In this document: positions 5,416 to 10,269 of the stretch, in pieces
Layout: each line of letters starts with the position of its first letter
Position numbering within the stretch: position 1 is the stretch's first letter
DNA from: CAYLJO01 sp964383905
GTDB lineage: Bacteria; Acidobacteriota; Blastocatellia; Pyrinomonadales; Pyrinomonadaceae
DNA: 10,269 nt
Assembly (NCBI GenBank): GCA_964383905.1
Contig: CAYLJO010000220.1
Location: 1-10,269, forward strand
Direction of reading: 5' to 3'
Translations under genes and position numbers: made by a program
Notes under the pieces: generated by a model
Seen by the model: the letters and a program-made list of their open reading frames with translations, nothing else
The model's database searches: none
Told to the model about the DNA's origin: nothing

Positions 5416-5595
5416 GAATGCCGGTGAAGCGTGCGCACCGGAGGCGCCAATAAAGTAAGCCGGCACGGGCCCATCCGCCCTGCACATCCGGCCTACTGCG
5501 AGACTATTGTGTCGATGTCCCTCAAAAGCGTAAAGTTAATGTGGGTTACCGTTGGAGTCGCGGCGGTATGGAACTGATGCGGGAGGAAATTTCTG

Positions 5596-6249
5596 ATGGC
5601 TTTCCTACTGGTGGTCGACGATGATCCGACTATTCGCGAAAACCTTTGTGAGCTGTTTGAGCACGAGCACGTTTGTGAGGCGGCGAAGACGGCCGAAGAG
5701 GCCTTTGAAATGCTCGGTACGGCTCACTTTGACGTGGTGCTGACGGATATTATGATGCCGGGGATGAGCGGGCTGGAGCTGATCGAGCTGATCCGAATAC
5801 GCCAGCCCGATACACCCATCATTGTGATCTCGGGCACCAGGGACGAAGCGCACATCGCGGGCGCGAACCGGTTAGGGGTATTCAAATATTTACGCAAGCC
5901 TTACAAGTTAGAGGAAGTTGAGGCGTGCGTCGCGAGCGCCATCGAGTATCGCGAGCGGCTGCAGGAGGCGCGTCGAGGGCCGGCAACTCCTGACCCTGGG
6001 CTGAGACCGAAGATGTATGTCTGGGCGCTCGGGGCCGTCAATTCGCAACCGGATAGCTTAACGAGCGCCTACGAGCCCGGGGTCGTGATCGCTTTATCGG
6101 AAGGTGAGGCGAAGGATAAAGGTTTTGAGCGGGCGCGTGAGAAATGGCCCGAGGGTGAAGGTTGGACTGCCCACCGGGTCTCGGTGATGGAGGTTGATCG
6201 GGAAACCATCTCCCGGGCAGCATCATTGATCTTGAACAAAGAGCCTTAG
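5596..6249 (+). CDS. Response regulator with an uncharacterised C-terminal domain
   Basis: Residues 1-122 are a complete receiver. The acidic cluster is D8, D9 and D10, and the phosphoacceptor is D51 in VVLTDIMMPGMSG. The switch residue is S79 in IIVISGTRD, and the conserved Lys is K101 in LRKPYKLEE. A histidine kinase elsewhere would phosphorylate it. After a Pro-rich linker (about 128-138) comes a domain of about 75 residues. It runs MYVWALGAV, VVIALSEGEAKDKGFERAREKWPEGEGW, then TAHRVSVMEVDR. It has no helix-turn-helix or enzyme motif that I know and reads as a small alpha/beta fold. GGGAGG (5581-5586) lies 9 bases before the ATG. The gap of 180 bases from the DAHP synthase gene and no clear promoter leave it open whether they are co-transcribed. 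The next feature downstream is structured repeat copy 2. Confidence 0.85.
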   Translation: MAFLLVVDDDPTIRENLCELFEHEHVCEAAKTAEEAFEMLGTAHFDVVLTDIMMPGMSGLELIELIRIRQPDTPIIVISGTRDEAHIAGANRLGVFKYLRKPYKLEEVEACVASAIEYRERLQEARRGPATPDPGLRPKMYVWALGAVNSQPDSLTSAYEPGVVIALSEGEAKDKGFERAREKWPEGEGWTAHRVSVMEVDRETISRAASLILNKEP

Positions 6250-6269
6250 GAAGATCGTGCGGCAAGGCA

Positions 6270-6344
6270 AGGACACCCGGGGAATGCACCGGCGGCGACG
6301 AAAGGGCAAAAGCGGAGGACACCTTTGTGCTTCCCCCCGGGTGC
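6270..6344 (+). repeat. Structured interspersed repeat, copy 2
   Basis: The core 6279-6309 matches 3030-3060. CACCCGGGG (6274-6282) pairs perfectly with CCCCGGGTG (6335-6343), and inside it GCAC (6286-6289) pairs with GTGC (6327-6330). The element begins 20 bases after the receiver gene's stop codon, between that gene and the convergent amidohydrolase gene. It could serve as the 3' end structure of the plus-strand transcript. Confidence 0.6.
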
Positions 6345-6418
6345 ACAACCCCCTTGTGAGAGGCATTTTGGGGTGAAGACGGAGCCCGTCACCTTTTCTC
6401 AGAGCTTATTAATGAGAT

Positions 6419-7711
6419 CTACCGGGTCGCCGCAATATCTTTAAGTACCTGGCCGTCCTTCATGACAAACTCGACATGCTCAAGAGTGGTGATGTCGCGC
6501 AGGGGGTCGCCGGCGACGGCGATGATATCAGCCAGCCGGCCCGGTTTTATTTCACCCACCTGCTCTTCTAAGCCGAGCAAACGGGCCGCATCAATGGTCG
6601 CGGCACGGATTGCTTCGGCGGGCGTCAGACCGGCTTTGACGAGCCATTCAAGCTCGCGAGCATTGTGGCCATGCAAGCCCGCTACAGCATCCGAGCCTGA
6701 GACGATCCACACCCCGGCTTTCTTTGCCCGGTAGGTATTGTCCAGGTTGTGCGAGCGCAACTTTTCGAAGAAATCCCAGGCCGGGTCACCGAACGCGAAT
6801 TGGCTTCGATGCCCGATGTAGTGAGTCGGAAGGTATAGTGTCGGGACGAGCGCGGTGTGATGCGCAAGCAGCAGGCGGATCGCTTCCGCATCGAGAAACG
6901 AGCCGTGTTCGATCGACGCGCAACCGCCGCTCACGGCCGCTTTAACAGCTGCTGCTTCGTGGGCGTGGACTGCTACGCGCCGGCCAGCTTGCGCGGCCTC
7001 TTCGACCGCGGCACGAATCTCATTTTCACTGAAGAGCGGCGAGCCCTGTTCATCTACGCCTTCAAATATCTTAATGACATCCGCCCCCTCACGGACCCGT
7101 GCGCGAACAAACTCGCGAATGAATGAGAGGCGAGCCGCGCTGCCGGCTGATGGCGCGAGCAGATACGGTAAAAGGGGTTCGCCTGAGACCACTAATCGCG
7201 GGCCCCTGATCTCGCCGCGGTTAATGGCATCGCGTAGGTTGAGGTCAACTTTGCCGCCGGCCCCGAGATTACGGATCGTCGTGAATCCCGCCTCGACCGT
7301 CACGCGCGCATTCTCCGCCGCGTACTCGGCCGTGACAGCAGCCGACGGATCATTGGTGAGGCCAAAGTGTCCGGTCGTGTCAAAATGATATGTGATGTGC
7401 GTGTGGGCATCAATCAGCCCCGGGAGTAGGGTGGCATTGCCGAGATCAATCACTCGTGTCTCTGGTAGAATGGCGATATTCGGGCCGACCGCAGTAATCT
7501 TGCCACCCTCGATCAGGATCACTGCATGATTGATAATCCGGCCGTGGCTGACATCAACCAGTCGGGCGGCACGGATGGCCGTTCGATTGAGGGCCGCATG
7601 TCGCCCAGCCGTATGGGCCGGTTGGGTAATACACGACGTAAAAAATAGCGACAGAAGTAGGTGGCCGATCAGCCGTGGGATTTTCATCTTGTTCCGCAGC
7701 CCGTGAAACAT
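6419..7711 (-). CDS. Exported metal-dependent amidohydrolase family protein
   Basis: A 430-residue enzyme of the amidohydrolase superfamily, subgroup related to Xaa-Pro/Xaa-Arg dipeptidases and imidazolonepropionase. A small beta-sandwich (residues 45-97) leads into the barrel. All metal ligands are visible: HxH in LIDAHTHI (H103, H105), the Lys that is carboxylated in VIKIF (K214), H249 in VAVHAHE, H269 in SIEHGS, and D341 in GSDAVA. The C-terminal GRLADIIAVAGDPL is the usual closing motif. The N-terminus MKIPRLIGHLLLSLFFTSC is a signal peptide. FTSC may be a lipobox, so the protein is periplasmic or a lipoprotein. The true start may be ATG 7687 (residue 9), which places the basic residues correctly; neither ATG has a strong ribosome site. 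The substrate is likely a peptide or cyclic amide and cannot be told from sequence. Confidence 0.87.
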   Translation of the reverse strand: MFHGLRNKMKIPRLIGHLLLSLFFTSCITQPAHTAGRHAALNRTAIRAARLVDVSHGRIINHAVILIEGGKITAVGPNIAILPETRVIDLGNATLLPGLIDAHTHITYHFDTTGHFGLTNDPSAAVTAEYAAENARVTVEAGFTTIRNLGAGGKVDLNLRDAINRGEIRGPRLVVSGEPLLPYLLAPSAGSAARLSFIREFVRARVREGADVIKIFEGVDEQGSPLFSENEIRAAVEEAAQAGRRVAVHAHEAAAVKAAVSGGCASIEHGSFLDAEAIRLLLAHHTALVPTLYLPTHYIGHRSQFAFGDPAWDFFEKLRSHNLDNTYRAKKAGVWIVSGSDAVAGLHGHNARELEWLVKAGLTPAEAIRAATIDAARLLGLEEQVGEIKPGRLADIIAVAGDPLRDITTLEHVEFVMKDGQVLKDIAATR

Positions 7712-7834
7712 ATTAAGTGGAAGCGAGCGCTTTTCTCGAAGCCGGACCGTGTATATTCTAACAATTCAGTTGGTCGGTCAGATCCATAGGCGTTAAGTAT
7801 CAAAGGTTGTACTACAGTTTGATAGGATAAGCGT

Positions 7835-8023
7835 ATGGAAGCAGAGAGCAAACCGGTCAGAGATGTGTGCCAGCATTGCGGAGACGAGGAGGGTAATTGT
7901 GTGTCGATGCGTTGTTTAAGGTGCGAAGCTCTCCTTTGCTCCCGCTCGGTCGTACCGGCGCTCGCATCAAACCCATATTATCCCTATAAACACCGCGTCA
8001 ATAATAGACGTTATCGGGAATAA
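7835..8023 (+). CDS. Small six-cysteine protein, possibly truncated
   Basis: A 62-residue frame starting MEAESKPVRDVCQHCG. The first 36 residues hold six cysteines (C12, C15, C22, C27, C30, C35), including CQHC and CLRC. These suggest one or two zinc sites, as in zinc-ribbon or B-box-like modules. The rest (SVVPALASNPYYPYKHRVNNRRYRE) is tyrosine- and arginine-rich and has no cysteine. AGGATAAG precedes the ATG without a classic ribosome site. The stop codon lies only 11 bases from the IS5-type fragment, so the gene's original 3' end may have been removed when that fragment arrived. I do not recognise the family. It is divergent from the amidohydrolase gene across 123 bases. Confidence 0.45.
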   Translation: MEAESKPVRDVCQHCGDEEGNCVSMRCLRCEALLCSRSVVPALASNPYYPYKHRVNNRRYRE

Positions 8024-8033
8024 GGTTTTCGGC

Positions 8034-8416
8034 TCATCGCCGCAGACGACGCTGGCGATGATAGACGCGCAGATTGTGCAAACCAGTGGCCAGTTCCATG
8101 AAACGATCTGAACAATCCGGATGGGTGTTGCGCAGTCTGTCTTTGACGCACCGTGACCGTTTGACTCCCGAGAGGGCGTGCTCGACTCTCACCCGGACAC
8201 GCGAGAGCACACGATTTCGCCGCTTGTCCTGCGGAGTCAGTGCTTTGCCGCGCGGCTTTTTTTCGGCTGGCGACAGTCTTGAACCCGAGGTTGATAACCT
8301 TGAAACCCTATATCCTGGAACAGAATGGCCTTGCGAGGATAAGCAATCTGCTCCTGGTCAGCCACTTTCTTGTCATGCGTCTTGCCAGCATAAGTTGGGC
8401 TCAGATAGGCGACTCG
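8034..8416 (-). mobile_element. IS5-family transposase, C-terminal fragment with a frameshift
   Basis: The minus strand reads YLSPTYAGKTHDKK, ADQEQIAYPRKAILFQDIGF and QGYQP. It continues after a frame change as LTPQDKRRNRVLSRVRVRVE, HALSGVKRSRCVKDRLRN and FMELATGLHNLRVYHRQRR, stopping at 8034. This is the C-terminal third of a DDE transposase of IS5 type, including the region around the last catalytic Glu (RVRVEHALSG). The two parts are joined through a run of seven A (8257-8263 on this strand) where one base is missing relative to a continuous frame. That is either decay or a slippage site. The N-terminal two thirds, and any left-end inverted repeat, are gone. The upstream edge abuts an antitoxin start at about 8416. 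Confidence 0.8.
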
Positions 8417-8487
8417 TCGAGGTCGAGCATGACAGCCACCTTGTGACCCTCTGTATCAGTAACGAATTGAACGCCCTTTATAGCCAT
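8401..8487 (-). pseudogene. Antitoxin N-terminal fragment cut by the IS5-type fragment
   Basis: ATG 8487 opens MAIKGVQFVTDTEGHKVAV followed by MLDLDE, then leaves recognisable sequence and stops at 8401-8403 in the transposase DNA. The opening matches the start of a small family of antitoxins that I recall from cyanobacteria and Acidobacteriota (VQFVTDxxGxKVAVxxDLxxH). There the remainder, about 50 residues, and a following RelE/ParE-type toxin gene would be expected. GGCGAG lies about 5 bases before the ATG. The toxin is not in the window. Confidence 0.5.
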
Positions 8488-8624
8488 TTATTCTCGCCTT
8501 TCACCGTCATCTGCATGACCGCCAGCCCTGTCACAATAACCCCCCGGCGTTTTCGTGGATTTTTCGCTGTTCTCTTGCCTCATTAAAGTAGTAATGTCTC
8601 TATGGTATCAAGTTAGGATAAGTT

Positions 8625-8788
8625 GTTTCAATTCCACTCTGGTTCGATTAAAGCTGGAGTCGAAGGCCCGCTTCATCTCCCAGATCATGACGTTTCAATT
8701 CCACGTTGGTTCGATTAAAGCCACACCAACTTGCTTGTCGAAATTCCTAGACTCTGGAATTTCCATTCCACTCTGGCTCAATTAAAGC
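8625..8788 (-). CRISPR. Minimal CRISPR array: three repeats, two 37-bp spacers
   Basis: Three 30-base repeats at 8625-8654, 8692-8721 and 8759-8788 are separated by two unrelated spacers of exactly 37 bases (8655-8691, 8722-8758). On the plus strand each repeat ends ATTAAAGC. Repeat 2 differs from repeat 1 at CACGTTGG versus CACTCTGG, and repeat 3 has four changes. The plus-strand start GTTTCAAT is the reverse complement of ATTGAAAC, the usual 3' end of repeats whose transcript carries that 8-nt handle (type I and III systems). The crRNAs would therefore run on the minus strand. A poorer match (16 of 30) at 8560-8589, at nearly correct spacing, may be a fourth decayed repeat. No cas gene is present in the window. 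Confidence 0.85.
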
Positions 8789-8816
8789 CGGTTTTTGATT
8801 TCAGGGGTTATTGGAG

Positions 8817-9083
8817 TTAAGCGGCGGTGCGCCCTAATTCTTGATCGCTCCAGATATGACCATCTAATTTATCAACCGTGACGTAAAGAACGCCCGGCGC
8901 ATACCCCGCCTCAATCGCCCCCTCTGAGGTCGAGACAAACGTCCAGGCCTGGTCACTCTCAGAGCTGAGAGCGACCGGCTCAAACGTATAACGAGAAAGG
9001 CGGGCCGACTGGCGGATGCGCCGCGCGATTTCGCGCACGGCGATCTCCCGTGCCATTTCGACTGTCAGGGCAACCTGCACCAT
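8817..9083 (-). CDS. Hypothetical 88-residue protein
   Basis: An N-terminal amphipathic helix (residues 6-31, VEMAREIAVREIARRIRQSA) is followed by a beta-rich part (YTFEPVALSS, AWTFVSTSEG, GVLYVTVDKLDGHIWSDQE). The GYAPGVLYVTVDKLDGHIW segment looks conserved in style. It recalls small stand-alone proteins of unknown function near toxin-antitoxin loci, but I cannot name a family. No strong ribosome site precedes the ATG. It starts 29 bases from the outer CRISPR repeat, and its transcript would read into the array in the crRNA direction. The region 9084-9210 beyond it holds nothing I can support. Confidence 0.55.
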   Translation of the reverse strand: MVQVALTVEMAREIAVREIARRIRQSARLSRYTFEPVALSSESDQAWTFVSTSEGAIEAGYAPGVLYVTVDKLDGHIWSDQELGRTAA

Positions 9084-9210
9084 ATCTTTATTCTACAACG
9101 GCAGCGCGCCCGAGTCCCGTCTTTTTATCAAAACTCACAAGAAGACCTCGTCATTCATGGCGGGGATGAATTTTCGCAACCTTCACGGGCGGGCATGCTT
9201 TTTATGCTTC

Positions 9211-9230
9211 TGAAGATTGCGCCACAGAAA
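9211..9230. repeat. 20-bp direct repeat, left copy
   Basis: TGAAGATTGCGCCACAGAAA matches 10237-10256 at 17 of 20 positions in the same orientation. The two copies flank the module containing the stop-interrupted gene, HicB and HigA. ACCACAGAG-type words are common intergenic repeats in some phyla, so the match need not mark an insertion. Confidence 0.4.
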
Positions 9231-9321
9231 TAGATTGGTTTCTTAGTAGGGAAGCCAGAAGACTAATTTGAATTATCAGAGAGCCGGTATTTAGTGGCGC
9301 GCAAAAATAGGGGAGAGGATT

Positions 9322-9490
9322 ATGCCGACTGACCTGAATCAGTATTTAGCGGAAGTGGAAAAACTGTAAAAAGCCAGGCATGAATTAATTGAAAAATTGC
9401 TGGCTGATCGCCGTGCCATTGATCAACAATTGCCAAAATTAGGCTACAACAAATCAACGCACAAAGGTCGGCCCGCTGGCAGCAAAGATA
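9322..9490 (+). pseudogene. Broken small coiled-coil gene with an internal stop
   Basis: GGGGAGAGG (9310-9318) lies just before ATG 9322, which reads MPTDLNQYLAEVEKL and then a TAA stop at 9367-9369. The same frame continues without further stops as KARHELIEKLLADRRAIDQQ and LPKLGYNKSTHKGRPAGSKD. The joined product has a heptad-like helix and a basic GRPAGSK tail. A single C-to-T change (CAA to TAA) would explain the stop. Beyond about 9490 the frame runs antisense through the HicB gene, so the native 3' end is also gone. Start signal, continuous frame and helix pattern together make a former gene likely. I do not know the family. Confidence 0.5.
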
Positions 9491-9491
9491 T

Positions 9492-9731
9492 CTATGGCTG
9501 CGCCGCGCGTAACTGTATACGCTCTCGCCTTACTTTCGCATCTTTTCCTAACCGTCGTTCGGCTTCTTTCCGGTTCGCCTCAAGTATCATCTGCGCGGCT
9601 TCCAGTAGGTTCTCGCCTATTTCCTCAATGGTTTCGCCTTGCGTATTTACTCCTGGAAGCTCGGCGATGTAACCGATGTAGCCGCCTTCTTCCGCCTCTT
9701 CATAAATCGCTGTTAGATTCAGTTCAATCAT
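9492..9731 (-). CDS. HicB-type antitoxin, apparently without HicA
   Basis: A 79-residue HicB-family protein. MIELNLTAIYEEAEEGGYIGYIAELPGVNTQGETIEEIGENLLEAAQMILE shows the partly degraded RNase-H-like fold of the family, with the typical GYxAxxPxxPGxxTxGxTxEEAxxN pattern in the form GYIGYIAELPGVNTQGETIEEIGEN. It ends in a basic stretch (KVRRERIQLRAAQP). HicB normally neutralises HicA, an mRNA interferase of about 60-80 residues encoded next to it. Neither neighbour encodes one: downstream lies the broken coiled-coil gene, upstream HigA. So it is an orphan or the toxin has been deleted. GAGAAAAA precedes the ATG, a weak ribosome site. Confidence 0.8.
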   Translation of the reverse strand: MIELNLTAIYEEAEEGGYIGYIAELPGVNTQGETIEEIGENLLEAAQMILEANRKEAERRLGKDAKVRRERIQLRAAQP

Positions 9732-9795
9732 TTTTTCTCAGCAGTCTGTATTTGTAGCCAGTAAAAAGCTAATGGCTGAATTCAACCCGGCAAGG

Positions 9796-10119
9796 CTACA
9801 AGGTTTGAAGTGGCCGCCTCTCGCCGCCAAGGGGCTTGATTCGTTCATACTCTTCCCTGTGATCTTCTAGCGCGTCCCAAATATCCACATCCTGCTGGAG
9901 GCCTAACCACACTTCAGGTGATGTGCCGAGAGCACGCGCCAGGCGGTGCGCCATGTCTGTTGTCACTGGCCGCCGCTCTCGCAGGATCTCATTCACGGTG
10001 CGACGGGAAACGCCGAGCAATTCCGCGAACTGGCCTTGGGTTAGGCCCGTCGCCGGAAGCACGTCTTCTCTTAATATTTCGCCCGGATGAGTTGGACGTC
10101 GCTTGCGACCGTTTAGCAT
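9796..10119 (-). CDS. higA: HigA-type antitoxin (XRE helix-turn-helix)
   Basis: A 107-residue DNA-binding antitoxin. The opening RPTHPGEILREDVLPATGLTQ is the hallmark of HigA. It leads into a five-helix XRE domain (GLTQGQFAELLGVSRRTVNEILRERRPVTTDMAHRLARALGTSPEVWLGLQ, residues 25-75) and the usual tail DIWDALEDHREEYERIKPL. HigA binds HigB and represses the shared promoter. GAGGG lies 8 bases before the ATG. Only the last codons of the preceding higB gene survive here (10129-10203), so the antitoxin appears to have lost its toxin. HicB begins 64 bases downstream on the same strand. Confidence 0.9.
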   Translation of the reverse strand: MLNGRKRRPTHPGEILREDVLPATGLTQGQFAELLGVSRRTVNEILRERRPVTTDMAHRLARALGTSPEVWLGLQQDVDIWDALEDHREEYERIKPLGGERRPLQTL

Positions 10120-10128
10120 AATGTGCCC

Positions 10129-10203
10129 TCAGTGATAATCCTCAAGATCAACATCATAGGTATCTGATTCATGAAAGTGAAGGTGACGCTCAAAGTCCCT
10201 TTT
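10129..10203 (-). pseudogene. higB: HigB toxin, C-terminal remnant
   Basis: The minus strand upstream of higA reads DFERHLHFHESDTYDVDLEDYH and stops at 10129-10131, 9 bases before the higA start codon. Ending in AYDVxxxDYH just before higA is the normal HigB C-terminus, and TYDVDLEDYH fits it. The frame meets a stop at 10204-10206, only 24 codons upstream. The DNA beyond it is the CACAGAG repeat, so the RNase-fold body of the toxin is missing. The match rests on about ten residues plus the expected position. Confidence 0.55.
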
Positions 10204-10236
10204 CTATTTCTCTTAATCTTGAGTTGTACGTGTTGG

Positions 10237-10269
10237 TGAAGATTGAACCACAGAGATTGCACCACAGAG
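10237..10269. repeat. Tandem 14-bp repeat at the window edge
   Basis: ATTGAACCACAGAG (10242-10255) and ATTGCACCACAGAG (10256-10269) differ at one base and abut each other. The array may continue beyond the window. The left part also matches 9211-9230. Confidence 0.6.

Noticed and set aside
5421..5441. 6-bp inverted repeat CCGGTG/CACCGG just after the DAHP synthase stop, considered as a terminator
   Set aside because: The stem is short and no T-run follows it.
7712..7834. Promoters in the divergent gap between the amidohydrolase and the six-cysteine gene
   Set aside because: TATACA-like and TTGTAC-like words are present, but no -35/-10 pair has acceptable spacing on either strand, so none is called.
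8074..8586. 170-codon open frame on the plus strand
   Set aside because: It is antisense to the IS5-type transposase fragment and the antitoxin start, both recognisable on the minus strand.

Overview
The window looks like a bacterial chromosome segment of moderately high G+C. It mixes a few intact housekeeping or signalling genes with an unusually large share of decayed DNA. The protein style points to Acidobacteriota, perhaps Blastocatellia. The markers are a PilZ protein with an ERRRKPRIYEPFPATVRGVD-type N-terminus, a receiver protein with an unknown tail, an I-beta-like DAHP synthase with altered motifs, and a secreted Leu/Gly-rich protein. This is inference from remembered protein style, not a database match.

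Layout, left to right. (1) 56-230: a textbook promoter, a tRNA-Arg(ACG) and a possible terminator. (2) 463-1053: a secreted protein of unknown function whose start codon is in doubt. (3) 1054-2470: remnant territory, with a 139-bp element bounded by 12-bp inverted repeats, a receiver gene truncated after its phosphoacceptor Asp and fused out of frame to a PilZ gene, and a small CxxC protein that looks frameshifted. A 67-bp sequence occurs upstream of both the receiver gene and the CxxC gene. (4) 2549-2690: a consensus promoter followed by a short hairpin-rich stretch and a strong terminator-like stem, with no gene in it, which is a good candidate for an undescribed small RNA. (5) 2931-3180: an IS630-like transposase N-terminus fragment running into a structured repeat. 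(6) 3402-6249: three plus-strand genes, namely a GT-A-like glycosyltransferase, a DAHP synthase homologue and a receiver protein with an uncharacterised C-terminal domain. The second copy of the structured repeat follows directly. (7) 6419-7711, minus strand: an exported metal-dependent amidohydrolase with all metal ligands present.

(8) 7835-10269: accessory DNA. It holds a small six-cysteine protein, an IS5-type transposase C-terminal fragment joined to the first 25 codons of an antitoxin, a three-repeat CRISPR relic without cas genes, and an 88-aa unknown protein. It also holds a gene with an internal stop, a lone HicB-type antitoxin, and a HigA-type antitoxin preceded only by the last codons of its HigB toxin. 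This end reads as a graveyard of toxin-antitoxin and mobile modules in which antitoxins survive and toxins are lost.

The two strongest unexplained signals are the candidate small RNA at about 2584-2690 and a pair of stem-loop repeats (3021-3094 and 6270-6344). The outer stems of these repeats differ at three pairs in a way that keeps pairing, and their G-U pairs favour transcription of the plus strand. That pattern is what a structured RNA or RNA-mobile element would leave.
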